NCBI RefSeq assembly: GCF_034669705.1 | Contig: NZ_JAXMOR010000016.1 | Span: 45,681 to 109,680, forward strand | Length of the DNA: 64,000 nucleotides | Origin: Marinovum sp034669705 | GTDB taxonomy: Bacteria > Pseudomonadota > Alphaproteobacteria > Rhodobacterales > Rhodobacteraceae | Reading direction: 5' to 3' | Part shown: positions 36,477 through 44,758 of the stretch, one piece after another | How the letters are laid out: every line of letters starts with the position of its first letter | Numbering within the stretch: position 1 is the stretch's first letter | Made by a program: the position numbers and the translations under genes | The notes under the pieces: model-generated | Seen by the model: only the letters and a program-made list of their open reading frames with translations | What the model was told of the DNA's origin: nothing | The model's database searches: none

Positions 36477-36758
36477 TCAGGGACCGGCGTGGGGCCGGTC
36501 GGCCGGCAAGGCGATCGGGGGCTGGGCCAGCAGGCGGGTCGCATCCGCCATCGCCTCGGAGAGCAGCCGGCGCCCCAGCGCACCGCGCTGCCGGACCCTG
36601 TGGCGCTGCGCGGCATGGGTGAAACCGGTGGGCGCCGCGGCCTCGGCGATGATCTGTTCGGCGACCTGCAGGCGGTCGATGATCTCGGCCCCGGCGGCAC
36701 CGCGGGCCTGCAATGACAGGATGACATCCGGGGAGGACCCGGGATGGAAAAGCGACAT
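36477..36758 (-). CDS. Small hypothetical protein (93 aa)
   Basis: Not recognised. The reading frame starts at an ATG 5 bp after GAGAGGA, a good ribosome site, and encodes MSLFHPGSSPDVILSLQARG, then AGAEIIDRLQVAEQIIAEAA, a helical-looking middle, and an Arg/Ala-rich C-terminal part. It is divergent from the LysR gene at 36880 and codirectional with the YihY gene 114 bp downstream. Longer frames starting at 37049 overlap the LysR start and were rejected. It could be a LysR target, or a chance frame in GC-rich DNA. Confidence 0.42.
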   Translation of the reverse strand: MSLFHPGSSPDVILSLQARGAAGAEIIDRLQVAEQIIAEAAAPTGFTHAAQRHRVRQRGALGRRLLSEAMADATRLLAQPPIALPADRPHAGP

Positions 36759-36879
36759 GAAAATCCTCTCGAGGGCCTGATGCGGCCGGACCGCCCGAAA
36801 AACGGGCGCTCTGTTTCTTACGACCGGGAGACAACCACAGCCAAGCGAATTACACTCCGGGTTCATCGCAGAAATAATC

Positions 36880-37830
36880 ATGGATGCCCCGGCCTTGGAC
36901 ATCGCCCTGATCCGAACCTTTCTCGAGGTGGCCGCCACCGGCTCTTTCGTCAACGCCAGCGAGCGGCTGTTCGTCACCCAGTCGGCGGTCAGCCTGCGGG
37001 TGGCGCGGCTCGAGGCCGACCTCGGCAAGCCGCTGTTCACCCGCTCCAAGGCGGGGGCCGAGCTGACCTCGGCGGGGCGTGAATTTGAACGCTACGCGAT
37101 GTCGCTGATACGGATCTGGGAGGAGGCCCGGCAGCAGATCGGTGTGCCGGAGGGCTATACCAAGTCCCTCAGCATCGGTGCGCAGCACTCGCTCTGGCCG
37201 CGGCTGGGGTTTCGCTGGATCGACTTGATGCAGTCGCGGATGCCGACGCTCAACATCAGGGGCGAGCTTGGCATGCCGGAGCGGCTGACCCGCTTGCTGG
37301 TCGAAGGGATCGTGCAGATCGGCCTGATGTACACGCCGCAGCTGCGCCCCGGGCTGAGCGCGTCGAAGGTGCTGGACGAGGAGCTGGTGCTGGCCGCCTC
37401 CTGGGCGGCGGGGTTCGACGAGATTGCCGGCGATTACGTCTTCGTCGACTGGGGGCCGGAGTTCCTGCACGCCCATGCGCTGGAGTTGCCGCATCTGACC
37501 AACCCCGGGCTGACCCTGTCGCTGGGGGCGATGGCGGCGGATTACGTCGCCTCGCGCCGGGCCGCTGCCTATCTGCCGGCGCGCTACATCAAACGCTACC
37601 TCGACGCCGGGCAATTGTACCTGGTGCCGGACGCGCCGGTGTTTCCCTATCCGGTCTGGTCGATCTGGCGCGACGACCTCGATGCCGACATTCGCGCCAC
37701 AGCCGAGGCCACGCTTGTGACAATTCAGTCACAGATCGACGAGGATCAGAGCGCGGTGATCGCCGAACTGGCCGGGATCAGCGCGGCGGAAGAGGTGGAA
37801 GTGCTTGGAAATCCTATAGAATCCGATTAA
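36880..37830 (+). CDS. LysR-family transcriptional regulator
   Basis: 316-aa LysR regulator. The winged HTH lies at about residues 8-66 (LIRTFLEVAATGSFVNASER, SAVSLRVARLEADLGKPLFTR), followed by an effector domain with LGMPERLTRLLVEGIVQIGL. It is divergent from the small ORF at 36477-36758 and upstream of a DUF481 outer-membrane gene in the same direction. The target is unknown; divergence makes the small ORF the first candidate, together with autoregulation. Confidence 0.92.
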   Translation: MDAPALDIALIRTFLEVAATGSFVNASERLFVTQSAVSLRVARLEADLGKPLFTRSKAGAELTSAGREFERYAMSLIRIWEEARQQIGVPEGYTKSLSIGAQHSLWPRLGFRWIDLMQSRMPTLNIRGELGMPERLTRLLVEGIVQIGLMYTPQLRPGLSASKVLDEELVLAASWAAGFDEIAGDYVFVDWGPEFLHAHALELPHLTNPGLTLSLGAMAADYVASRRAAAYLPARYIKRYLDAGQLYLVPDAPVFPYPVWSIWRDDLDADIRATAEATLVTIQSQIDEDQSAVIAELAGISAAEEVEVLGNPIESD

Positions 37831-37838
37831 AGCGAGCA

Positions 37839-37866
37839 TTGCTCACGTCATCCGTGATTATATTCA
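37839..37866 (+). promoter_or_regulatory. Candidate promoter for the DUF481 gene
   Basis: TTGCTC (37839-37844), 16-bp spacer, TATTCA (37861-37866) inside an unusually AT-rich stretch, about 100 bp before the DUF481 start. A reasonable match to sigma-70-type boxes only. Confidence 0.3.
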
Positions 37867-37964
37867 ATTTTTCTAATGATTGGGCACTCTCTATCTCTCG
37901 TCACAGCAGGAATGCTTCCGCCCCCTCGGGGCAGGATCACACCTTGATGGGAAAGGATTGTCCC

Positions 37965-38786
37965 ATGAAACACCGCACTGCACTGGCCGCCTCGGCGCTG
38001 GCCCTCCTGATTGCTTCGCCGGTCTTCGCACAGGGTGCGCTGGTGGGCGTTGACGCGCTCGATGAACGGATCGACGACATTCAGGAAGACGTGACCGACG
38101 ACCTCAACCGCACCAAGACCCGTGACCGTCTGAGCAACCAGTATGCCCAGGGCTGGACCGGCAGCGTCGCGCTTGGCTTCTCGGCCACCTCTGGCAACAC
38201 CGACACCGCCGATCTCGATCTCGCCGGCCGGTTTCGTTACGGCAGCGGGCTGTGGAACCACACCCTCGGTTTCGCCGCCGAGTTCGCCGAGGACAACGAC
38301 GTGCGCAACAAGGAAGAGGTCTACGCCACTTATGACGTGAACCGCTACTTCTCGGAAAACGCCTATATCTTCGGCCTGGCCTCGGCGCGCTACGACAATT
38401 TCGACGCCAACAAGATCGACGGGTTCCTGGGCTTTGGTCCGGGCTACCGGGTGATCAACCAGCCCAACCAGACCTGGCGGGTCCAGGCCGGCCCGGGCGT
38501 GCGCTATGTCGAAGAGCAGGACGGCAGCAACACCACCGAGACCGCCGGCATCGCCTCGTCGCGCTATTTCTACGGGCTGACCGACACCGTCTCGACCTCG
38601 ATGGACACCGACGTGATCTTCTCGGAAGAAGACACCATCGTGTCGAACGACCTTGGCGTGAACTTCAAGGTCAGCAACGCGTTGTCGACCCGGATTTCCT
38701 ATCGCACCGAATGGGACAGCGACCCGCAAGCCGGGTTTGAAAATGCCGACAACACGCTTGGCGTGTCGCTGATCTACGGTTTCTAA
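37965..38786 (+). CDS. DUF481/YdiY-family outer-membrane protein
   Basis: 273-aa predicted beta-barrel. The signal peptide TALAASALALLIASPVFA is cleaved before about residue 23. A short helical, charged linker (ERIDDIQEDVTDDLNRTKTRD) leads into alternating strands beginning WTGSVALGFSATSGNTDTAD, the DUF481 hallmark. The protein ends in Tyr-Gly-Phe, the C-terminal aromatic expected for BAM-dependent barrels. AAAGGA precedes the ATG. Monocistronic by context, with its own promoter-like AT-rich leader and a strong terminator. Family function is unknown beyond outer-membrane location. Confidence 0.9.
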   Translation: MKHRTALAASALALLIASPVFAQGALVGVDALDERIDDIQEDVTDDLNRTKTRDRLSNQYAQGWTGSVALGFSATSGNTDTADLDLAGRFRYGSGLWNHTLGFAAEFAEDNDVRNKEEVYATYDVNRYFSENAYIFGLASARYDNFDANKIDGFLGFGPGYRVINQPNQTWRVQAGPGVRYVEEQDGSNTTETAGIASSRYFYGLTDTVSTSMDTDVIFSEEDTIVSNDLGVNFKVSNALSTRISYRTEWDSDPQAGFENADNTLGVSLIYGF

Positions 38787-38813
38787 GCCTGCCCGAACGA
38801 CCCTCATGACCTT

Positions 38814-38841
38814 GGGGGCGGAGCGATCCGCCCCCCTTTTT
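38814..38841 (+). terminator. Rho-independent terminator after the DUF481 gene
   Basis: Perfect 9-bp stem GGGGGCGGA / TCCGCCCCC (38814-38822, 38827-38835) with tetraloop GCGA, then C and five T residues. Textbook intrinsic terminator; it also separates the barrel gene from the convergent kdgD. Confidence 0.92.
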
Positions 38842-38878
38842 AATGTCAGCGCCCCAAGGCCGGCGCCGGCACCAAGCC

Positions 38879-39784
38879 TCAGCCCGCCCGGGCGATCAGG
38901 GCGCGCATCATCTCGACCTCTTCCTCTGACAGGTCGGTCAGCGGCGCACGCACCGGACCGGTGGCAAAGCCACGCAGCGCCACGCCCGCCTTGACCGCCG
39001 ACACCGCATAGCCCGCCTCGCGGTCGCGGATCTCGGCGAAGGGATAGTAGAAATCGCGAAGCAACGCCTCGCAGCCCGCATCATCGCCGGCGCTGAAGGC
39101 CTTGTGAAACGCCAGCGCGGTTTCCGGCACGAAGTTGAACACCGCCGAGGAATAGGTCGACATGCCGGCCCCCTTGTAGGCCTGCGCAAAGAGTTCATGC
39201 GTCGGCATCCCGCCGATATAGGACAGCCGCTCGCCCAGCCGCAGGGTGACGCGGCGCACGGTATCGATGTCGCCGGTGCCGTCCTTGAACCCGATCAGGT
39301 TCGGACACTCCGCCGCGAGCTGTTCCAGCGTTTCGGCCGAGACCCGCGACTGGCCGCGATTGTAGACGATCACCCCCATGTTGGTGGCGTTGCAGACCGC
39401 GCGGATGCGCTCGGCGACGCCCTTCTGCGGCCCTTCGGTCAGGTAATGCGGCAGCAGCAGGATGCCGTCGCCGCCGGCGGCCTCGATCTCTCGGGCCAGA
39501 TCGCAGGCGACCCGCGTGCCATAGCCACAACCGGCGATCACCGGGGCGTCGCCCGAGATCTCCTTGGTGGCCCGCACCACCTCGACGATCTCGGAGGGGC
39601 TGAGCGAGAACATCTCTCCGGTGCCGCCGGCGACGATCAGCCCGGCGACGGGGTATTGCGACAGCCAGTCGAGATGCGACTGGAACGGCGCCTTGGCAAA
39701 GTTGTCTTCGCCGTCGAAGGGCGTGACCGGAAAGGACAGCAGGCCGTTGCGGATGATCTCGCGCAGGTCGGTGGGGGCAATCAT
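38879..39784 (-). CDS. kdgD: 5-dehydro-4-deoxyglucarate dehydratase (DapA superfamily)
   Basis: 301-aa DHDPS-superfamily enzyme. It opens GLLSFPVTPFDGEDNF and has the GGTGE motif (53-57), Y141 and the Schiff-base lysine K167 in GFKDGTGDID, all typical of KdgD, which dehydrates and decarboxylates 5-keto-4-deoxy-D-glucarate to alpha-ketoglutarate semialdehyde in D-glucarate/galactarate breakdown. AAGGAG lies before the ATG. The remnant of the next pathway enzyme (39824-40120) directly upstream strongly supports this call. A GntR regulator and a TctCBA importer are divergent. No glucarate or galactarate dehydratase gene is in this window. Confidence 0.85.
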   Translation of the reverse strand: MIAPTDLREIIRNGLLSFPVTPFDGEDNFAKAPFQSHLDWLSQYPVAGLIVAGGTGEMFSLSPSEIVEVVRATKEISGDAPVIAGCGYGTRVACDLAREIEAAGGDGILLLPHYLTEGPQKGVAERIRAVCNATNMGVIVYNRGQSRVSAETLEQLAAECPNLIGFKDGTGDIDTVRRVTLRLGERLSYIGGMPTHELFAQAYKGAGMSTYSSAVFNFVPETALAFHKAFSAGDDAGCEALLRDFYYPFAEIRDREAGYAVSAVKAGVALRGFATGPVRAPLTDLSEEEVEMMRALIARAG

Positions 39785-39823
39785 GGTAGTCTCCTTGAAG
39801 GGGTCAGAGGGCGGCCGGGGCCG

Positions 39824-40120
39824 TCAGGCAAGGTCATCCGGCAGAACGGGTTGCGGAAAGGGCTGGTTGCCCACCGGCCGCAGGACGCCGCGGATCGGCA
39901 GGGGGTCGACCGAGGAGGCGTCGGAGTGGGTGCGTGCCGGGCCGGCCCGCCCGGCACCATCGCGTGGCAGGCTTTGAGCCCGGTGGGAAAGCCGTTGGCC
40001 GACCGGAAAGCCGTGCGAAGGTCGGTGACCGGGACTGGCCAAGCGCGTCTCGGTGTCGATGCAGCGGTCGGCGATCAGGTGGTTGCTATGCGGGGCAAAG
40101 CGCGAGAGCGTGCCGTCCAT
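39824..40120 (-). pseudogene. Remnant of alpha-ketoglutarate semialdehyde (2,5-dioxovalerate) dehydrogenase
   Basis: An open frame of 98 codons with a ribosome site (AAAGGA) that reads as the two ends of an NADP aldehyde dehydrogenase with the middle missing. The N-terminal part FAPHSNHLIADRCIDTETRL resembles the usual start (FTPxGKHLIAGEW-type). The C-terminal part GVLRPVGNQPFPQPVLPDDL resembles the family end (FLRPVCYQ..P..LLP..L). Between them, the next frame reads NGFPTGLKACHAMVPGGP, matching the family's GxPTGxEVxxAMxHGGP block. So there is a frameshift plus a deletion of about 400 codons, leaving no cofactor site or catalytic Cys. It precedes kdgD by 39 bp, the expected operon order. 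The comparison is from memory of the family, not from an alignment run. Confidence 0.68.
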
Positions 40121-40187
40121 TTGCGAGAATCCTTTCGTCTGGGCTGGCGCGGGTCCGACCGGTTCAAATCTCGCGTTCAGCATATAC

Positions 40188-40201
40188 ACTAATATTTTAG
40201 T
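40188..40201. promoter_or_regulatory. Putative GntR operator, copy 1
   Basis: ACTAATATTTTAGT is symmetrical at 12 of 14 positions and lies in the divergent region between the dehydrogenase remnant/kdgD and the GntR gene. It shares the pattern A[CT]TAATAT[AT][GT]TA[AG]T with the site at 41215-41228. Confidence 0.5.
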
Positions 40202-40411
40202 TTGAAAAGCCACGGCGTTTTCTGCATCATCCGAACGCGGTGCGGCGAGGTGACACCGTTCTGTCCGCTTGCGGTGACCCGGCCGCATGTGGTTGATCTA
40301 TCGCGGTCCGCCGCGCAGCCTTGGCGGAGACTTCAATGGCCCCGAAACCCGCCGCCTGGCGGTCGCGGGGTCGGGACCCAGCGGCCCGCAGGCCGGAAAG
40401 GTGCGTGGGAT

Positions 40412-41119
40412 ATGTCGATCGACTCCGCCTATGATCTTGTCAGACGTCACGAACCGCGCGAGCGCCTCTCGGCCTCTGGGCGGATTTACGATGATCTGCG
40501 TCAGAGGATCCTGTCGCTCGAGCTGCCGCCGGGCACCAACCTGCTGCGCACCGAGCTGGCGGCGAAATATGAGGTCAGCCAGACCCCGCTGCGCGATGCC
40601 CTGCAGCGGCTGCAGCAGGACGGGCTGGTGCAGATCTTTCCGCAGTCGCGCACCATGGTGACCAAGATCGATATCCCCTTGATTCACGAGGCTTCTTTCC
40701 TGCGAAAGGCGCTCGAGACCGAGGTGGTGCGCCATCTGGCACGGGACGCGTCGGACGAGGTGGTGGCCAAGGCGCGGTCAGTGCTGGAGATGCAGGAGGC
40801 GATTGCCCAGGACCCTTCGCAGTTGCGGCTGTTTCACGAGCTTGACGAATATTTCCACCGGGTTCTCTTTGAAGGGTCCGGACGCGGCAACCTGCACCGG
40901 TTGATCCGCTCACGCTCCGGCCACCTGGACCGGGTGCGGCGCCTGCAGGTGCATTCGCCGGCCAAGATCCGGTCGATCCTCGAGGGGCATGTGGCGATTC
41001 TTGCCGGGATCGAGGCGGGCGAAGAAGCCGCGGCCATGGCCGCGATGCGCCTGCATCTGTTCAAGCGGCCCGACTGGGTCGAGGAATTTCGCGTCGCGCA
41101 CGCGGAATATTTCGCCTGA
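40412..41119 (+). CDS. GntR-family (FCD) transcriptional regulator
   Basis: 235-aa GntR regulator. The winged HTH is at about residues 20-82 (GRIYDDLRQRILSLELPPGT, AKYEVSQTPLRDALQRL), followed by an FCD-type helical ligand domain containing LFHELDEYFHRVLFEGSG, which carries the usual Asp/His metal-site positions. The ATG at 40412 was chosen; a 70-codon extension to 40202 reads as GC-rich noise and would cover the operator. Two related palindromes flank the gene, one before kdgD and one before the TctCBA operon, so it probably controls both in response to a sugar diacid or its product. Confidence 0.9.
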   Translation: MSIDSAYDLVRRHEPRERLSASGRIYDDLRQRILSLELPPGTNLLRTELAAKYEVSQTPLRDALQRLQQDGLVQIFPQSRTMVTKIDIPLIHEASFLRKALETEVVRHLARDASDEVVAKARSVLEMQEAIAQDPSQLRLFHELDEYFHRVLFEGSGRGNLHRLIRSRSGHLDRVRRLQVHSPAKIRSILEGHVAILAGIEAGEEAAAMAAMRLHLFKRPDWVEEFRVAHAEYFA

Positions 41120-41214
41120 TTCCGGCGATACACGTCGAAATTCACGCCACTCTCTCGACCTGAGCGCAGCCGCAGCAGGGGGCGGCCGTCGGTTCACGCT
41201 TGCCATGTCCAAAT

Positions 41215-41228
41215 ATTAATATAGTAAT
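41215..41228. promoter_or_regulatory. Putative GntR operator, copy 2
   Basis: ATTAATATAGTAAT is symmetrical at 12 of 14 positions and lies within an AT-rich run (41210-41234), about 150 bp before the TctC start. It matches the operator-like site at 40188-40201 at 10 of 14 bases. Confidence 0.5.
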
Positions 41229-41378
41229 ATATCAGTTACCGGAGGGCCCCGCCGACTGATCCTGACGCGATGCGGAGATCGCGCAGGATGCCCCGACCAC
41301 GATGGGGCAGCGCAGGGCGATGGCCCGGGTGACGACAGGCGACGGCGGGACCGTCGCGCGATTTGGAGGAGAACTGGA

Positions 41379-42371
41379 ATGCACAGACGGACACTTCTTG
41401 CCACGGCCACGGCCCTGGCGACTGGACTGGTCACGGGGCTGGCGCCGATCGGCGCGGCTGCGGCCGATTTCCCGAGCCGCGACATCCGCGTCATCGTGCC
41501 CTGGGGTGCCGGCGGCGGCACCGACGGCATCGTTCGCAAGATCACCACCCTGGCCGAAACCGAGCTCGGCGATGCCGGCATGTATGTCGAGAACATCGAG
41601 GGCGGGATCAGTGCCACCGGCGTCGGCCAGCTGATGAATGCCCGGCCCGACGGTTATACCATCGGCGCGCTGACCTATGACAGTGTCGTCACCGTGCCGT
41701 GGCAGGGGATGCTGCCGACCTACAAGATGGACAAGCTCAAGCTGATCGCGCGCCTCACCAGCGAGCCCGACGCGATCATCGTCGATGCGACCTCGGACTA
41801 CCGCTCGCTCGACGATCTGCTGGCGGCCGCCAAGGCCGACCCCGGCCAGGTGCGGATCGGCATCCAGAACCTCGGCGGCCGCATTCACCTGACCCTGCTG
41901 CAGCTGCAGGAGATCACCGGCACCGAGTTCAAGATCGTCTCCTATCCCGGCGGCGCCGCCCCGCAGAAAGAGGCCATCCTCTCTGACGAGGTGGACGTGG
42001 TGATCACCAGCCTCGGCGATTTTGCCAGCCTGCTCGAGGACGGCACCACCCGCGGTCTGGTGGAATTCGGCGCCGCGCCGAACCCGACCTATGACGTGCC
42101 GCTGGCGGTCGACGAAGGCGTCGACCTGCAGAACGGCAGCTTCATCGTCCTGGCCGCCCCGGCCGGCACCCCCGACGATGTCGTCGCCACCATCGAGGGC
42201 GCCTACAAGGCCGCCTATGACAGCGATGACTTCCAGAACTGGGTTGCCAAGGTCGGCGTGACCCCGGACTGGATCGGCTCTGACGCGGTGACGGCCTGGG
42301 CCGACGAAGCCTCTGGCGTGCTGTTCGACAAGATGGACGCGCTGGTCGAGGCGGGCGTGCTGTCGCAATAA
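41379..42371 (+). CDS. TctC-family tripartite tricarboxylate transporter binding protein
   Basis: 330-aa periplasmic binding protein. The signal peptide (about residues 1-29) ends in GAAAA, followed by DFPSRDIRVIVPWGAGGGTD, the family's ligand-loop signature, and PDGYTIGALT. GGAGGAG lies ahead of the ATG. It heads a TctC-TctB-TctA operon next to kdgD, so a sugar diacid such as glucarate or galactarate is a reasonable ligand guess. It is followed by a stem-loop before TctB. Confidence 0.92.
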   Translation: MHRRTLLATATALATGLVTGLAPIGAAAADFPSRDIRVIVPWGAGGGTDGIVRKITTLAETELGDAGMYVENIEGGISATGVGQLMNARPDGYTIGALTYDSVVTVPWQGMLPTYKMDKLKLIARLTSEPDAIIVDATSDYRSLDDLLAAAKADPGQVRIGIQNLGGRIHLTLLQLQEITGTEFKIVSYPGGAAPQKEAILSDEVDVVITSLGDFASLLEDGTTRGLVEFGAAPNPTYDVPLAVDEGVDLQNGSFIVLAAPAGTPDDVVATIEGAYKAAYDSDDFQNWVAKVGVTPDWIGSDAVTAWADEASGVLFDKMDALVEAGVLSQ

Positions 42372-42394
42372 GTCGCGCGCCTTGCGCAAGACCG

Positions 42395-42420
42395 GGCACC
42401 GGGGCCTTGGCCTCGGTGCC
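42395..42420 (+). other. Stem-loop between tctC and tctB
   Basis: GGCACCGGGGCC and GGCCTCGGTGCC pair over about 10 bp around a small loop, with one mismatch. There is no T run, so it is more likely an mRNA-protecting or attenuating hairpin after the binding-protein cistron than a full terminator. Confidence 0.5.
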
Positions 42421-42443
42421 TGCCCATTTCCGGAGGACAGGCC

Positions 42444-42926
42444 ATGAGCGGCAAAGCTGGCATCCTGAGGCTGGGGGTGGCCTTTCCCCTCGTCCTGCTG
42501 GTGCTTACCACAGTCTATTTCGCGGCGGCATTCGACATCCGCGCGCAATTCACCCCCGAAGGCGAGATGGGTCCGCAGCACATTCCGATGCTGGTCTCGG
42601 GCCTGATGTACGCGGCCCTGCTGACCGTGCTGGTGCAGGAGTTGCGCCGGCCCGCGACGCTGGCCGACACCGATGAGCACGCCGACCTGCTGCGTCCCGC
42701 CCTGGTGGTGGTGGCGACGGCAGCCTACATCTGGCTGTTCCGACCGCTGGGCTATGCGCTCTCGACCGCGCTGTTCGTCACCAGCCTGTTCGTCGTCTTC
42801 CGGTTCCAGACCGGACGGCCTGTGCGGATGGCACTTTCTGTCGTCGCAGTGGTCGCGGCGTTCTACGGGCTGTTTTCCGGCATCTTCGGCGTGCGCCTGC
42901 CGACCCTGATCGAGGGGCTGCTGTGA
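42444..42926 (+). CDS. Tripartite tricarboxylate transporter small membrane subunit, TctB type
   Basis: 160-aa protein with four predicted helices (about 10-30, 50-66, 85-120 and 130-150), including YIWLFRPLGYALSTALF, characteristic of TctB. GGAGG precedes the ATG. Its stop overlaps the next ATG by one base (TGATG), coupling it to TctA. Confidence 0.9.
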   Translation: MSGKAGILRLGVAFPLVLLVLTTVYFAAAFDIRAQFTPEGEMGPQHIPMLVSGLMYAALLTVLVQELRRPATLADTDEHADLLRPALVVVATAAYIWLFRPLGYALSTALFVTSLFVVFRFQTGRPVRMALSVVAVVAAFYGLFSGIFGVRLPTLIEGLL

Positions 42927-44455
42927 TGGAGACCCTGAGCATCTTTGCCGGCGGCTTTGCCGAACTGGCCGATCCGGCGGTCCTGGCCTTCATGGTGGTG
43001 GGCTTTCTGGTCGGCACCTTCTTTGGTGCCATGCCGGGGCTGACCTCGGTGCTGGCGATCGCGCTGCTCTTGCCGATCACCTACACCATCGACGTGGTGC
43101 CGGCGCTGGTGATGAGCGCGTCGATCTTCATGGCCGGGATGTATTCCGGCTCGATCACGGCCACCACCATCAACATTCCCGGCGCGCCCTCGTCGATGAT
43201 GACCGCGATCGAGGGCAATGCCCTGATGCGCCGCGGCAAGGGTGCAAACGCGCTGGGCCACGCGGCGCTGGGCTCGATGATCGGCGGCGCGATCGGCGCG
43301 GTGCTGCTGATGGCCTTCATGCCGCTGGCGGCCGAGGTCTCGCTCTTGATCCGCACGCCGGGCAAGTTCTCGCTGGTGCTGTTCGCGCTGGTGGTGATCA
43401 TCATCGTCGACAAGGGCGCCATCGCCAAGGGGCTGGTCGCCACGCTGATGGGGATCATGCTGGCCACCATCGGCATCGACGTGCTGCAACCGGTGCCGCG
43501 GTTCAATTTCGGCACCGAGACGCTGGTGCAGGGCATCGACATCATGCCCATCGTCATCGGTGCCTTCGCGGTCAGCGAGGTGCTGATCCAAGCGCAGAAC
43601 TGGCAATCCTCGCTCGGCGCGACGCTGGACAAGGCGCGGGCGATCCCGATCCGCCGCCGCGATTTCCTGCCGCCGCTGTCCGAGATCCGCGAGATCGGCC
43701 TGTTCACCTACCTCAAGAGCGCCGTCATCGGCTATGGCATCGGCATCCTGCCCGGGGCGGGCGGGTCGATGGCGGCCTTCGTCTCCTATGCGATGGCGCG
43801 CGGCAGCTCGAAGACGCCCGAAGCCTACGGCAAGGGCTCGCGACAGGGCATCGCCGCCGCCGAGGCCGGCAACAACGCCATGTGTGGCGGGGCCTTCGTG
43901 CCGATGCTGATGTTCGGCATCCCGGGCGATCCGACCACCGCGGTGGTGCTGGGGGTGCTGGTGATCAACGGGCTGCAACCGGGGCCGCGGCTGCTTGATG
44001 GTCAGGCCGAGCTGCTGGCGCCGATGTTCGCCTCGCTGCTGGTCAGCGCGCTGGTGCTGATCCCGCTGACGCTGTTCCTGTTCGGCCCGTGGTTCGTGCG
44101 CATCGTGTCGATCCCCAAGGGGCTCCTGTATAGCGCGATCGCCGTCGTGGCGCTGGTGGGCAGCTATGTCGCCACCTATTCGGTGTTCCAGATGTCGCTG
44201 GCGGTGATCTTCGGGGTGCTGGCCTTCTTCATGCGCAAGCTGGGGTATTCGACGGTCTCGCTGCTGTTGGGCTTCATCCTCGGGCCGGATCTCGAGCAGT
44301 ATCTCAGGCGGGCGCTGTCGCTGAGCGATGGCAACCCGCTGGTGTTCCTGACCAGCCTCGACAGCCTGTTCTTCCTCGTGCTGACCGCAATCTTTGTCTA
44401 CCTGATCCTGTTCCGCCGCAAGGCGGCCGGCAAGACCGCGTCCGCACAGGCCTGA
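42926..44455 (+). CDS. Tripartite tricarboxylate transporter large membrane subunit, TctA type
   Basis: 509-aa inner-membrane carrier with about eleven helices. The paired re-entrant-type motifs are present: GAMPGLTSVLAIALLLPITY near 34-53, and GILPGAGGSMAAFVSYAMAR around residue 275-295, followed by AAAEAGNNA. An in-frame GTG one codon upstream is ignored in favour of ATG. Last gene of the operon; twin hairpins lie downstream. Confidence 0.93.
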   Translation: METLSIFAGGFAELADPAVLAFMVVGFLVGTFFGAMPGLTSVLAIALLLPITYTIDVVPALVMSASIFMAGMYSGSITATTINIPGAPSSMMTAIEGNALMRRGKGANALGHAALGSMIGGAIGAVLLMAFMPLAAEVSLLIRTPGKFSLVLFALVVIIIVDKGAIAKGLVATLMGIMLATIGIDVLQPVPRFNFGTETLVQGIDIMPIVIGAFAVSEVLIQAQNWQSSLGATLDKARAIPIRRRDFLPPLSEIREIGLFTYLKSAVIGYGIGILPGAGGSMAAFVSYAMARGSSKTPEAYGKGSRQGIAAAEAGNNAMCGGAFVPMLMFGIPGDPTTAVVLGVLVINGLQPGPRLLDGQAELLAPMFASLLVSALVLIPLTLFLFGPWFVRIVSIPKGLLYSAIAVVALVGSYVATYSVFQMSLAVIFGVLAFFMRKLGYSTVSLLLGFILGPDLEQYLRRALSLSDGNPLVFLTSLDSLFFLVLTAIFVYLILFRRKAAGKTASAQA

Positions 44456-44477
44456 CGACACTGCCGATCCGGACGGC

Positions 44478-44514
44478 AAAAAGCCCCCGCCATTCGTTGA
44501 GATGGCGGGGGCCT
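44478..44514. terminator. Bidirectional terminator hairpin after tctA
   Basis: GCCCCCGCCAT / ATGGCGGGGGC perfect 11-bp stem (44483-44493, 44502-44512) with an 8-base loop. Five A residues on the left give a T run on the minus strand; CTTTG follows on the right. The 187 bp between this and the next hairpin (44515-44701) show no gene. Confidence 0.75.
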
Positions 44515-44701
44515 TTGCGTGTCTGGTCGGCGGCGCATCGCTGAGCAAACGGTCGATCAAGGCCGGGGTGGTGCCTTGGCTTGCGCGGTTGTCGCAGTTC
44601 GTCCTCGTGCCGTTGGCCGACCTGACCCAAGCGCCCCCATGCCGCCGGGGGGCTGCCGAGGCGGCCACGATACCGGCCCGAAAGCCCCCGCCCCGGACGT
44701 G

Positions 44702-44736
44702 AAAAAGCCCCCGCCATCAGTCGTGATGGCGAGGGC
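44702..44736 (-). terminator. Terminator hairpin after the NIPSNAP gene, near-copy of the preceding one
   Basis: GCCCCCGCCATCA / TGATGGCGAGGGC, 13-bp stem with one mismatch (44707-44719, 44724-44736). AAAAA at 44702-44706 becomes a T run on the minus strand, so it terminates the TRAP/NIPSNAP operon. It shares AAAAAGCCCCCGCCAT with the hairpin at 44478. Confidence 0.8.
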
Positions 44737-44758
44737 CTCGGGGTCTGACGGGCAGGCG

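Noticed and set aside
39824..40120. Reading the 98-codon frame as an intact small protein
   Set aside because: Its two ends match opposite ends of a much larger dehydrogenase and a matching middle block lies in another frame, so decay is the better explanation.
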